Shown one piece after another: positions 1 to 11,946 of a DNA stretch of 64,000 nucleotides. Source of the DNA: Cordylochernes scorpioides. Its lineage: Eukaryota > Arthropoda > Arachnida > Pseudoscorpiones > Chernetidae. Location: positions 56,572,507-56,636,506 of the forward strand of contig CP092863.1 of the NCBI GenBank assembly GCA_030710605.1, in the 5' to 3' direction. How positions within the stretch are numbered: position 1 is the first letter of the stretch; each line of letters starts with the position of its first letter. Under the pieces are notes generated by a model, which saw nothing but the letters and a program-made list of their open reading frames with translations, made no database searches and was not told the DNA's origin. Position numbers and translations under genes: made by a program.

Positions 1-485
1 AGCGATCTTTTCCAATCTTGGATGGATACCTCGCACAATATGAAACGCTAGTTCTCTTTGGGATATTTGGTGTCCGAGTGAAGAACTTTGAGAGGCAATA
101 TTTTTGGCTCTAGCCATATATTCGTTTATGGATTCATTATTTTTCATCTTGTTATTCTTAAGTTCAAGTCCAATATCAATGATCTTATCTTCTAGATTGC
201 CCTGTAGATTTTCTTTAATTCATCCCATACTTTCTTTGCTTCTTGTTAATCTGATAGAGTTGTAACTATATTTCCAAAGGCTTCGTCATTCTTTTCACTC
301 CATATTTGCCAAGCGACTTCATCTTTTATATCAGGCTCGGGATCCGAAATTACGCATTTAAATAATTTCTTTCCACGTAAAAGTGCTCCGACTTTTAAAG
401 CCCAAATCGGATAATTTGTTCCTGTTAAAGGTTCAATTTTTGTCGTTGGCGAAAAATTGCAATCCATTTCAGCCTTGTTTTTCAA
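1..485 (-). pseudogene. Copia-type Gag fragment, 5' part, cut by window edge
   Basis: Read on the minus strand, this encodes the start of a Ty1/copia-type Gag (DUF4219/UBN2 family), which would coat the element RNA in cytoplasmic particles. From the ATG ending at 485 the protein has the family's early signature of a Leu-Thr-Gly-Thr-Asn-Tyr stretch followed by a Trp-Ala-Leu-Lys-Val-Gly stretch, then Trp and acidic residues. It hits an in-frame TAA at 246-248. Coding similarity continues beyond it, with a one-base frame change near 205-210, to a stretch reading GNLEDKIIDIGLEL and then MARAKNIA. The copy is therefore broken by one nonsense codon and one frameshift. The rest of the element lies outside the window. 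A primer site and an LTR-like block upstream (719-928) fit the same element. The family call is strong; the element name is unknown. Confidence 0.8.
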
Positions 486-718
486 CTTTTAAAAATTAAA
501 CAATATAGTTTAAAGGTAGTTTATAATTCAAAAATGTTTTTTTTTTCAATACTTCTATTTAAAACTTTCTTTTATCAATATAATTCAAATTCTATTGACA
601 CATATTTCAAAATTTACATACGTTGATGCAGAAGAGATCTTTGTTTATCGATTAGAATAAACGTATCAAACTTCTGATAAAATATTTTCGCTTTTTCTCA
701 AGTTTTAAATTGAACCAC

Positions 719-730
719 GCTCTGCTACCA
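719..730 (-). other. Primer binding site, complementary to initiator tRNA-Met 3' end
   Basis: On the minus strand this reads TGGTAGCAGAGC, the exact complement of the 3' end of arthropod initiator tRNA-Met including CCA (tRNA recalled from general knowledge). It lies 5 bases inside the LTR end and upstream of the broken copia-type gag, where a minus-strand primer site should be. Confidence 0.75.
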
Positions 731-735
731 TAAAT

Positions 736-928
736 TGTAGTATTTTAAATAATTACAACTCTCTTTAAAGCAACAAAAGAATTATTTATTGCATTTAGCA
801 AGAAAAGAAAAAAAAACTCGGTATGCCAAACAAAACCTTTTTAGGTTAAAAAGCCAATAACCACCTACCGGTTAGTTCCTATTCAAAATCTAGCTTTCAC
901 ACAGAGTATTGAAAAATAAAATACGACA
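736..928 (-). repeat. Probable 5' LTR of the truncated copia-type element
   Basis: The block starts TGTAGTATTTTA and ends TAAAATACGACA, imperfect inverted termini matching at 11 of 12 positions with the TG...CA ends expected of an LTR. It sits just outside the initiator-tRNA primer site. The partner LTR is beyond the window, so the outer boundary is inferred from the termini alone. Confidence 0.55.
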
Positions 929-2918
929 TGCTTGTTACCTTAATTTTAGACATAATTGCATACGATTTATTTCACTTGATTTTTTCCTGAAAAATAATAG
1001 GAATACATTAATCTCTCTTTAACTTTTTTGCGACCTTTGGTGACCCTCTGCCTTCTATTTCAGGGTAAGGTAAGTCGAAGTATACCTCAGAAAATAAGAA
1101 ATTTAATAACGATGTATGCAACTATGTTACTTTTTAACGGTGTTCTTACCAGAAAATTATTTGACCCCAATTATTTTTAGAAGTATTATAAGAAATAAAA
1201 CATAATTTATATAAAGGTACAAGAGAAAATACCAATATTTATATAAATTTATTTTGAAAATAGAGCAATCCATAAATAAATGTCTAATTAAAAAGGCATA
1301 TTTTTATATTTTGATACAATATATGCCTTTTTAATTAAATATAAATTTATATTTCTATTTTATGAATGACCTACCTCTACGAGGCTACATCAAATATAAT
1401 ATAATTTCATTTCAAAAATTTACCTGTATTTATTTATAAAAATCATCAAAATATTATTCTATTCATATTTTATTGTATTTATTTGGCATGAATAGGAAAA
1501 CATATGAATAAAAATAACAAAATATTTTAAATATTGATGATTTGAAAAGGAATGTTTTTCAAGATATATTGAATGTTTTTATGGCCACATAATTTTGAAT
1601 ACTTAAAATAAATGTATTTTATCCTTTCATAAATTAGAGTAAAGAGCCAAGTAAATCCCACAGATTTATCTCCAATCCCCTTCTAATTTATTGAAGACCT
1701 GTGACTGGAATACCTTCCCGAATTTGCATAGAATATGCCTTTGAAGTCAATACCAGGATTTTTCCAAGAATTTAGTTTCACAAATAAAAAATAAAACTGT
1801 TTTATTTTTGTGTAAAGAGTATTTTCTGAATCCCACAAAAAATATTTAAAAGATAATTTTAAGAATCTGCACGTTGTAATGATATTATTTATAAATTCTG
1901 TTTGTTTTTGATATTATATAATATAAAAACTTCCATTTTGCCTTTCTCTATGTTGTTTAATGCGATTGAAAGTATGTTAACATCTGTTAACGACGAGGGT
2001 ATATGGATAATATTCACCGAATTGTCGTAAAAATAAATACTCCATATCAGGCCGAGGTGTCACTTCGATGTTTAAAGTAATGTTTGAATATCTAAACTAT
2101 TTTGTGAGTAACTACTGTGATTGCGATGTCATCCTGCCCTTTTTATAGCATGAAGTCTATGATATGAACCAATTGGGCATCCCTTTGTTTAACCCTCTGT
2201 GGTCTCACAAACGTGAAATATATAACAACCTTTGGGAAATAACTCAAAATATATTTAGAATATGAACAAATTAAGTTAGTTATACTTATATATAAAAGTT
2301 TGGAAGCACTTTATAATACTTATCCTCGTCCAAAACAAGGCGAGAGTGACAAGGGCGTGCACCGATGGCAGAGTACGGTATAAATCACCTGTCAGAGCAG
2401 TCAGAGAGTGTCTGAGGTCCAGCAAAGGTCAGAGTATCTTGAAGACAGCGTTGAAAAGATTTATCTAAAAAACATCGATTAGGAAAGATATATACACTTC
2501 CGCGCAAGGAGTGACGAGGAAATAACGAAGTTTATGTAAGAAGTCAAGATATTGCATTAGGAAACATTATCTGACGTTGTCTGAGGTATTTCTATTTGCA
2601 ACTTTTTTTCCTTCTCACTCAACTCCCCTAAAAATATTTAATATTTATTTAGAAGGTACTCTCTCTTTATGTGATTATATTATTAAGCACATTGATTGAT
2701 ATATAAGAAAGTAGGCCTAAAAGAAAATTACAAGGTGAGTACATTAATTTTCAAGACTGTTCCGTATTTTAAAATAAAAAAATTTAAAAACTAATTTCTA
2801 TATTTCAAAATATGTCCTTTCTGCTTCAATACACCTGTGTCTTTTTTTTTAATTTGTCAAATCAGGAGATATATCATATTTTGAGAGGCTCCTCAGGCTT
2901 TCCTTCGATTATAACACA
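929..2918. other. AT-rich stretch without a recognisable gene
   Basis: No coding similarity seen. Two items stand out. About 1246-1345 is AT-rich, contains two near-inverted copies of an AAAAAGGCATAT motif, and recurs inverted near 56095-56160. About 2330-2740 is GC-richer and holds the weak promoter-like arrangement listed separately. Confidence 0.5.
2379..2740 (+). promoter_or_regulatory. Possible core promoter and noncoding first exon
   Basis: A TATAAAT box (2379-2385) is followed by arthropod initiator-like TCAGAG words at 2392 and 2401. The next ~330 bases are GC-richer than their surroundings and end in a consensus splice donor, CAAG|GTGAGT, near 2734. No convincing reading frame lies between. 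The spacing from TATA to the second initiator word (24 bases) is shorter than usual, so this may be chance. Confidence 0.22.
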
Positions 2919-3005
2919 CTAGCCGAATGACCCGGGCAACGCCCGTGTTTTACCCGATTGAATGTTTTGATTCAAATACTATTTGTTACAATTATAAATT
3001 TGCTT
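2919..3005 (-). mobile_element. Helitron-like 3' terminus (family 1), partial
   Basis: On the minus strand this ends with a GC hairpin (GGGCGTTGCCCGGG) about ten bases before a terminal CTAG followed by T, the layout expected of a Helitron 3' end inserted between A and T. It matches the ends at 17825, 19209 and 59587. No clear 5' terminus was found, so only the 3' portion is annotated; a palindromic element follows directly. Confidence 0.65.
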
Positions 3006-3151
3006 CTTAAATAAATGCATATATTAGTTAATAACTATAGCCTATGTGCTTTATCTGTCTATGTACTGTTGGCTTCCGTAGGCGTCTCTTACTGGGAAAA
3101 AGAAAGAGAGGATTCCATTTAGTTATTAACTAATATATGCATTTATTTAAG
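3006..3151. repeat. Small palindromic (MITE-like) element with perfect 31-bp arms
   Basis: Positions 3006-3036 and 3121-3151 are perfect inverted copies of 31 bases, beginning CTTAAATAAATGCATA and separated by an 84-base spacer. Perfect arms suggest either recent origin or recent inverted duplication. No coding capacity. Confidence 0.75.
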
Positions 3152-3190
3152 GAGCGACCCGCTCCAACACAATAGTTACAAAAAGCGAGT

Positions 3191-3290
3191 GGGGGGGGGG
3201 GGGGGGCAAAGTCAAAAACAAAGTGTCTCGCGTAGTGGCGGCGCCATCGTAGCCACGTGATCGTAGCCAACCAATAGGAGAGCGCCATTC
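3191..3290. repeat. Poly-G run and GC-rich patch
   Basis: A run of 16 G (3191-3206) is followed by a GC-rich patch with CGCGTAGTGGCGGCGCC, unlike the AT-rich surroundings. It lies inside the block that begins with a Helitron 3' end, and similar GC-rich interiors occur in the Helitrons at 17825 and 19209. Confidence 0.5.
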
Positions 3291-3291
3291 C

Positions 3292-4479
3292 AAAAAAAAA
3301 AAAAGCAAACGATGACAGAGATGATGACGCTCGTAACTGTATATAGAATATTATCGATAATTATTTCTATACCCTACTTCTAATCTTCCATTTTTCTCAC
3401 AACGAAAGATCAATATATAATGATCCAGATATAGATTCACAAAAGCATTATTTTTTATCGTTCAAAATAAATTGCTCTGTTCTATAGAAAAATACAGATA
3501 ATGTATTAATATATTTAAACTACGAGGCATTGTAACAATTTTTTTCTCCAGTTTAGTTTTCAAAACTATATTAAATAAGAAAGGTGCTTTTAGAACAAAT
3601 TTTTATTACCTTTAAACTTCATATCGGTATCGCCTTTCAATTGATGTATATCAATTTTGGAATTCCAATACAGAAAGTGTAATTGATAGATATCGTACGC
3701 TGATAAAATGTTATACACCTATAAAGGATCGAATGAAAGGGCCAAATATAGAGAAAAGTACAAAAACGTTCGTTATCATATCTCGATCAATCATTCTGAA
3801 AAAGTTTGTTAACAAAATCTAAATTCGCACAGGATGTGTATATGCAATTATGCTTTCAACTCTCCCATATAATTATTTTGGGCATATATTCAAAAAATGT
3901 ATTTATGATTTATGGACTGAATCCATTTTTAGTATGCCTTATGATTATGAGATTCATTGATCTCCAAATATAGAAACACCCCCGAGTTTGATTTCATTCT
4001 TCATTTGAAATTCGATTGTTTGTAAAGTATGGGTCAAATTCGACCTGGTCAAGGTGATGCTTCCAAAGATGTTCCCCTGACCTTACCTTTACCGGCACAT
4101 CGCAACAAAGAAAGATAGACATGTAAAATAAATCTAACTACAAAAGATATTTTATCATTCTCTACTTTAAACATTCAAAATAAAAAAACACATTTATAGA
4201 ATATATAAATTATTTTCATATAACTCAGAAATATATTTTCCTTCATTTGAATATTTTATTTAATAATATTAGATATAATTATTTGCATATTATTATATTC
4301 AAACACTGTATTTAAAGGAAACGTATATTTTAACATATATATATTTTTTAAAATTAATATTATTTTGGATAATTTGAATATAAAGTAAATGTGGATTGCC
4401 ACACCAAGAGGGCGTTGTCGTGACGCCTCGGGTAAGAAGCAGAAATGCCTACAAACACGTTTGTGAGTTTGATAGATAA
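3292..4479. other. AT-rich stretch without a recognisable gene
   Basis: No open frame of note and no similarity recognised on either strand, only AT-rich sequence with short homopolymers. Confidence 0.5.
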
Positions 4480-5290
4480 AATAATTGTTTGCCTATAGGA
4501 TTGCGGTTTATCATACCACTGTGTTTCTGCTCGCGTTGGTCATTATCCTATAACTGTTTGCGTAATATGGAATCTATGGGCTCATAAAGGCCATACGGAA
4601 CGACGTACTGAATGAGGGCGGCCCGCTATCATTAACAGCAGAGAAGACAGATGTTATCTGCATGGTCTTAATAGTTCATACATCCACGACATCTTAGAGC
4701 CAAAATATGGTGTCATTTACAAATCATAATATGTCTGCGCGAACAGTTTGACGACGTTTGTAGAGACCTGAACTGTCAACTCGGCAAACCATGACTTCGG
4801 CTTCTCTTGACGCAACCTCATCTTAAATGGTGAAATCAATGACGAACCTGGACATAGAAATTACACGTGGCCGTATTTTGAGACTAATACAGTTTTTTTT
4901 TTCAGTATAATGATACCCTCATATATATGTATACATCCATTTTAGGCAACAGTACAGCGTCATTCGATATCGACGTACTGACCTATCACTTGGAGTGATG
5001 GCATGGGGTACCATTGGAAATACGTCTCTGTCACCTCTAGTTCGCATTACAGATATTTGAAAAGTTTCAACTATATATTTCTGATGTGTTATAAGGCCCG
5101 AGGCAGTGCCCTTTATTGAGTCTTGGGACACGCTACGTTTCAGCAGTATGAAGTACGACTGCGTGTTGACGGTATTGTACGGATCTTCCCACATACAGAA
5201 GATGTTTGACAGCTGCCCTGGCCAACACCTTATTCTCAACTGTCACCAATAATTCGAGCGAATGTCTCTTCACCACACCTTTCTTACTAT
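4480..5290 (+). pseudogene. Tc1-like transposase relic (plus strand)
   Basis: Reading across frames gives the order of a Tc1-family DD34E transposase, a nuclear enzyme that cuts and pastes its own element. The DNA-binding half shows IWNLWAHKGHTERR near 4565-4610, then a Ser-Arg-Glu-Asp stretch. The catalytic half shows GVMAWGTIGNTSLSPLVRI near 4993-5050, then VPFIESWDTLRFQQ and a stretch resembling GIVRTFL...ENVQLLPWP. Several stops and frameshifts separate these. After the Gln-Gln pair the expected catalytic Asp is lost (Tyr-Glu follows). The largest open frame over this region is on the opposite strand and is a shadow. The copy is ancient and inactive. Clear terminal inverted repeats were not identified. 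Confidence 0.75.
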
Positions 5291-6102
5291 TGTCGATGAA
5301 TTGTTACATAGTGTTGAGCTGTATTTGAAGCTGTACCGACATACAATCTAATTTCTATTTTCCCCAATGCTCAGGCGTTTGACTGCTGTTTTTTCTGCCA
5401 GAGGTGTTCTTCAATATAGTGATTTCTCAGTATTCATACCTTTAAATTTATTGATAATTAAATCAGTTGATATAACTATTAAAATATATTTGTGTCCAAT
5501 ATATATCATTTTTTAAATTTGCATTTATTCATTGTGTAGCAATTTTAATTACCAGTAGGGTGAAAGGCTTATCGTAAATATGTATTACTGCTTTAATGCT
5601 TTAATATAAATTTTAGTATAGGATTAATTAATAGGCATTTTGTTTTGAATTTATAGGTTTATATTTTTTAATATATAAATAATAATTAATAGTTTTCAAA
5701 TATGAATATTCAAAAATAAAAATAATAAAAACATAATATCAATTATTTTTATGTTAATATTATAATCCCTTCTCTCAATGTGAAATGATAAATAAAGGAA
5801 CATCTGTTGAGAGTTGTATTTTATTTGTAATAACTCCTAATACGATATTAAATTTGACAAGGTAAAAGGGAAACTATCTATATCAATTAAAAAATAATTT
5901 CTCTGACAGAAGATTGAACCTAAATTTCAACATGCTCCAAATTCTAAATAACAATCCGAGACAGTAATGAATCATATCCCTGATTTAGCCGTCTTTGCCC
6001 AATTACCCTGTGACCAAGGCCGGTAATGAAATCACATCAATATTCCCGGCTCGTCCTGGCTCTACTCAATATACCTCTACCTAACTACTCAGTCTGTTCA
6101 CC
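5291..6102. other. AT-rich stretch without a recognisable gene
   Basis: Nothing recognisable, apart from AT-rich sequence between the Tc1 relic and the 72-bp tandem repeat. Confidence 0.5.
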
Positions 6103-6246
6103 TATTAGAGGGCTGTAGTTAAATATAACAAACCCTCGCTATAACGACACACAATGGAACTGAAATATTGGGTATATTAGAGGGCTGTAGTTAAATATAA
6201 CAAACCCTCGCTATAACGACACCCAATGGAACTGAAATATTGGGTA
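6103..6246. repeat. 72-bp unit repeated twice in tandem
   Basis: Two nearly identical 72-base units (6103-6174 and 6175-6246) start TATTAGAGGGCTGTAG and differ at only a few positions. Each contains AACTGAAATATTGGG, which resembles the tail of the repeat near 56070. Function unknown. Confidence 0.85.
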
Positions 6247-7344
6247 TTTTAGAGCGATGATTCACAATATTTATTTATCGTTTATAATAGGGTGTACCTA
6301 ATATTGTTGGTTTTAATAGTGCTTTAAACTCAATGCGCTGATTTATTTCATAATATAAAATGGATTCTGGTGAAATTTTAATAAGAATTTAATGCTATTT
6401 TTCAACATGTAAAATATGTTTTGAATATAAACTTTTGCTCTCTCTCTCAAGTAAATTATCGAACAAAAATTTTGTTTGAATTCTGCATCATAATTTAGAC
6501 CTGTGTTGCTTGAATTAGCTACTTCAATTTTTGAGAAGAGCGGAATAATTTTGTTTTAAAAACCATCTTTTAGAACATCCTGTAAAAAATGACAATGTTA
6601 TATTACCTTATTTATTGCGAATACAAATTTCAGAATATTATCTGAACAGATAATTCTCACGGTACTAATTCAGCTCTAGATGTTCTGCCATTCGCCGCAT
6701 GTACAATGACTCTTTGATTGAAATTTTAGGTTCATTAAATAAAAACACTAAGAAACTAAAGGGGGTAGGGGTTACATCGCCTGCCACAATCACCATTATA
6801 TATTATCTAGAAATATTTTCAAAATAATGTACAAATGAGTATAGATTTGAATTATTTTTAATCGATTGAGAGGCGAATTTATGTATTTGAGAGAAATCCA
6901 AATACTAAAATATTAGTGAATACTAATTTATTAATATGTATATAAATGATTTTCTCTGAAAATTCCTAAAAAAGTGCTAACTGATAATTAGAAATATTAT
7001 TTTCAGAAAAACACTTCTATATATAATTAATTGCCTGAGAATAGCTTCATAAAAAAGGTTATAAAATTCTATTGGGAAATTTCTCGAGGAATTGATCCAC
7101 CTCGAGTTAATTGAACTTCGAAGAAAGAATTATTGCCTTGGCTGAAATCCATTGTGCAATTTATTAACAAACAATTTTTGATTGAAACTTTTGGCGTCGA
7201 AAAAAATATTGGTCTTATGATTTAATTCCTCACAAATATAGCATCCTTCAAACTATTAATATAGTTAACATATATATTTATGTGTGAAAAAACAATAGAA
7301 AAAAAATAAGTGGGTCAGGTGTTAATATTAAAAATAAAGAAAGC
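6247..7344. other. AT-rich stretch without a recognisable gene
   Basis: No coding or structural RNA signal recognised. Confidence 0.5.
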
Positions 7345-7585
7345 ATAATCTGACTACAAGCACATGTGCTTTTTAGAAAGCAGAGCGCCATCTAGTGGAG
7401 TAAAAATAAACTAACGTTTATTTAACTTGCTCCGTGATATTTGGCCAACCCAATTTCTTGATTATCAAGAAATTGGGTTGGAAAATATAGGGAACAGGTT
7501 AAATCAATGTTTAGTTTATTTCTGTTCTACTAGATGGCGCTCTGCTATCTTGAAAAACACATGTGCTTCTGGAAAGGATACGCCT
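7345..7585. mobile_element. Foldback element (family A), near-complete palindrome
   Basis: Positions 7360-7464 and 7465-7566 are inverted copies meeting at ATTTCTTGATTATCAAGAAA. The arms carry CAGAGCGCCATCTAGTGG and its inverted partner CTAGATGGCGCTCTG. The outer ends resemble the GGCATATCCTGAC ends of related copies. There is no transposase frame; the small open frame spanning the palindrome is a by-product. Relatives lie at 10168, 19975, 24757 and 62545. Confidence 0.8.
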
Positions 7586-10167
7586 TCATTATTGTTAATA
7601 TTCATATATCTGATATATTAATATACACACATGTATAGCTACATTCCCTTTCATTACTATATCCCACTTATATAGAACAATTCACGGAGACAGAAATTGC
7701 AGATAAATTTTAATTATAATTTTCAATCTCTCAACTTATATATACCTAAACACACTTTATGATATTTATAGAATAATTGTATTTATTTATAAATTGAAAC
7801 AGGTATAAGAAGATTTAAATGGATTCAAAAAAGGAATACACATTATTTAATTAGGAAAACTTAATCTAGTACAAAATGAGGAATCTAAAATAACCGAATT
7901 GCCAAATAAAATTATTATTTGTCTAATAAAAAAAGAGGTAAGAAACGACAATAATTATTTGAAAAAGTTGACAAGATATCTTGAAAGCATTTCACTATCC
8001 ACATTCAAAATTAGTCTTACCCGATATCCTTCCTTATTCCACCAAGTCCATCGGACTCACTCGCCTGGGATCGCCACCCCAGTGGGTGCGGTCCTAGAAC
8101 AATTGCTGGAGCCGCGTGACTGTGAAAACCAAATATTTATTTTATGTTTTATTCTTATCAAAGTTATCATATATACTATGATAAAGAGAAAAAATGACCT
8201 ACTGGTAGATAGAAAATTAGCTCAAAATCCATTAAAATGTTCGCAATTTTTGATACGATGCTTTTAACATAAATTCGAACTATTTATTTGAAAAGAAAAA
8301 AATATTTATATGAAATACTAATAAGTAGCTGTACCCAGGTCTGATATCAAGTGAAGATGTTGTTTTTCTTCGAGTACTCTCACACATAAATTTTGTATAT
8401 CTTCTCTAATACAAAGCACTACTCATTTTCTGTTTAATTATAAGAATACAATTCAGAGAGGTCTTTTGTGTTGTAATTTATTATAGAGGGTGAACAGAAT
8501 CAAATCTCGGCATATTAAAATCACTTTAAATAAAAAGACGTCAGACTTTGCAATTCATATTTTAAAATAATTTCTATATAATTTAATGTATATATTTTGA
8601 ATAGAAATAATATTTCTCTTATTTGACGACTATGAATAGTGATTATGGTAGATTTAATAAAACTAAAATATATTTTTATTTCAATGTTTGGAAAATATAT
8701 TGTAAATAAAAATTAATCAAACAAAAATAGGTTTACTATTATACCAAGTTCAGAAAGGAATTGCAAGAAAAGTTAAAATATAAATAAATTAGGAGCTAAT
8801 CGCGATACAGAGATGAAGCTTTGATTTATTTATATGTAGATAGACCCAATCCATCAATGTTTCGATAACGGCAAAAAAATGCCTTTATTTCAAATATGAA
8901 GACTATTTTCTCTCTTGTAGCTCAAGGCGTGCTGAATTGATGACAAGTTTTTCGGTAATTATATATAATAATATTTTTATTCATTATCTTTGGATTGATT
9001 AAAGAAGGTCAGAGCTTTCATTCCAAAGGTAATCTCTCATGTGTGGGCAGGGAATTGAGATATAATATTTGCCCAATTTTCCCAAATAGCTAATTACATG
9101 GAAAAAACGTAATGAGAAAAGTATGATTAGTTTTATTATTTTCTTTTAAAAATAAAATATAAAATATATCAGATAAAATGCAATTCGCGCTTGAATACTC
9201 TTACTAAAGGTTTTTATATAAAAGATGATAATTCCCAGAAGCCGGAAGTTATTTTTAATCTTTGAAATGAAACAATATATCTATCAAAGAAATAACCTTG
9301 GATCTAAATTTTTCGATATTAAAACGCCTCAAGCTAAGTCTGTTTTGGGTTTCACGACTTTTTAGAATAATATTTGCACCTCTCTCTCTCTCTCTCTCTC
9401 TCCAGGACAGGTAATCACGATTTAATAAATTTCTATTTTCTAAATAGAGACAAAAAAAAGTGTTCGCTTTGAATAGTAAAACAAACCGAGGTTTCGAATG
9501 TACTTTTGATCCCCTAGAATCCTGCAAGTTTGATTTGTCAAGAATATATACCACTTCTGAAATATATTTCTTTTATGATTTTATATTCTGTAGTTATATA
9601 TATATAAATATATTTTAAATTAATTAGGTTCTCGGTGTTAAAATATATCGCCTTAAATAAATGAAAAATTAAAAAAACCTATTTTTTTATTCTTTTAATG
9701 CAAGATCAGTGCTGATTTTATCAAGCGAATAAATGAATGATTATTCAATCGGATGAATGATGAAATTTTATTTCAAAATATCATTTAGTTGAACAGCTTC
9801 AAACATTTATATCGGAGATTTGAATCCCAATGCGTAATTTTCTAATTAAATATTTATTCTGAAATAATTCCATCGTTTTTGGTTTATTGAAAGGAGGATA
9901 ACAAGAACATTCTTATGAAAATCTTGATCAATTATGTAGGCCAGATGGTTCTACTTTTATACATATTGTAAAATACTAAAATGTTAGGTTAATCTTTTCA
10001 GTTTCGTGAACATCAATTAAATGTAAGACAGAATCGTTATCAAAACGAGCACTCATTTAATATTACAATGGTAATATTTACAAATTATAAATATTATAAA
10101 TTTATATTTGTATATATTTTCAAAAATAATTTTAAAATATATTAAATTTTTCGGTGTCTATATTTAG
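7586..10167. other. AT-rich stretch, no recognisable gene; CT microsatellite
   Basis: A CT dinucleotide run lies at 9380-9404. Short open frames at 7899-8267 (plus) and 9255-9554 (minus) have no recognisable domain and look like chance. Nothing else is supported. Confidence 0.5.
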
Positions 10168-10232
10168 AAAAAGCATATCCTGACCGCTCACTCGATGTTC
10201 CACTAGTCTGCGCTGATCAGGATAGGTCTTTT
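10168..10232. mobile_element. Deleted foldback element of family A
   Basis: AAAAAGCATATCCTGA on the left is the imperfect inverse of TCAGGATAGGTCTTTTT on the right, with a short spacer that keeps CCACTAGTCTGCGCTGA, similar to the family's CCACTAGATGGCGCTC core. It looks like an internally deleted copy. Confidence 0.5.
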
Positions 10233-11565
10233 TTTATTTTTAACATGTGTATTATATACACTTGTATACCGCACTCATCGAAACAATAATGTGTAGATAT
10301 TTGTAAAAGTCTTCACCGTCATTTCACCGCAGTTAGACTTTATAAGAAAGCAGTTAGAAGTAACAAGGTGCCGGAATTCGGATTACATATAATAAGTGCT
10401 GAAATTGATATCAAGAAAAATATTGGTAATAATATTAAAAGTAGTATATTTATAAGGTGCTCAATATTTATACGATTTATAAAATATTTATACTCGTGAA
10501 GAATGTTCAAATTTCTTATAAAGTGGTCAATATTCCACAGAGGTTGTCGCCAGTGTGTAGAATCAAGCCTCCTTATCTCATGTGGGGGAACTGCCTTTAT
10601 CACGGCACGTCCTGGAGATTTGTTGTCTCTCCTCCATTAATGACTTTCCAGAAATTATCGTCCTCAGAATTATGTGTCCACCCTCACTGATAACAATATA
10701 GATATGTCTAATTATTTATCCTAATTATCACTATCTCAAGATTTTTATATAATATCTTTCACAAATAATATAAAATTAGACTCGCTACAATATTACATAC
10801 AGTAAATTTGTTATCAAATCCCTTAATATATAAGAAAAAAAACTTTAATTCTTACCTTTTATAAACAAAAATTATATTTCAACAGAACTTGCTCTATTGT
10901 GAAAATAATTATTATTGAAAATGTTACTTCACTAATAAAACATGCCATGGAATTAAATTATTCATCGCAATAATGTGTCTAGAAATAATTTTTCTATGAT
11001 AAAAGGGAACGTATTTTTGATAGTTCTCAAAATAAACTTGAAATAATTATTTGGGAAGCGCACAATGCTATTTTAAAATTTTAAAATTATCACATGTCTC
11101 ATAAGTGCTCAGAAAAATTTATATTATCTGATATTTCAGGGATGGCTTCGCAACAAATATGTCAATAAACATGAGGCGATCGAGGTTCAGGATAGGTTCT
11201 CATTAAAATAGAAACAGACGATTATACTCTACGCTATCTATTAAGCGTCATATTTGTAAATAAGTTTTGTTATTCTTTGGTAAATTGTTTACAATATAAA
11301 TATCAAGGCGGAATTACTAATTCAATATTTTATTAAAAATAATAATTTGTTATCAATATGGCTATATATACATGAACTACATTATTAGGGTTTTTGCGAA
11401 TTTCAGTAAAGGTTAGACGCCTTTTTTATGATATAGATGTTTTTCTGATTATAGAGCATCTCTATAAAGGGTAAGGTTCCGGTTTAACCTTTCTAACGTT
11501 GCTCAAAGACGTAGAGATTGCCCCCCTGGATGGAATTAATACTTCTTATTGAGAAGTTACAATAG
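10233..11565. other. AT-rich stretch without a recognisable gene
   Basis: Short overlapping open frames at 10340-10690 on both strands show no family signature. Nothing else recognised. Confidence 0.45.
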
Positions 11566-11730
11566 TGTTTGATTTGTTAGCGTCTTGTACAAAACAACGA
11601 ATCACTAACCTATCATGAAGACGTAACTTTATTCACTGGCCTCTGTTGTGATATGTTATTTTACATATCCTACATGAACCAAAACATTAACTTGTGATGA
11701 TGATATATTCAATCACTGAATAACCTAACA
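11566..11730 (-). repeat. 3' LTR of the gag-only element
   Basis: 165 bp, direct copy of 12745-12909, with TG...CA ends and preceded (minus strand) by a polypurine tract. Confidence 0.9.
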
Positions 11731-11946
11731 TCTTCCCTTTTTTCACTAGTCTTTAAATCTACTTGGTTTTTTCACCAGTCGACCTGATCTGGTTCTAGTC
11801 TCTGATGCAGCATTCTCAGGTTCACTTACCGTGGGGCTGTCACACTTTGATTGGATTCTGCATTCGGTAGTTTCAATTCGGGTTCTTTTCACAATGTTGT
11901 CTCGTCCTGCTGATGAAGTAGATGGTAAGCAATTTGATACAGTTTG

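Noticed and set aside
4919-5239. 106-residue minus-strand frame
   Set aside because: The opposite strand carries the ordered motifs of a Tc1 transposase; this frame is its complement.
9255-9554. 99-residue minus frame across the CT microsatellite
   Set aside because: The Arg-Glu repeat in it is the CT run translated; no domain.
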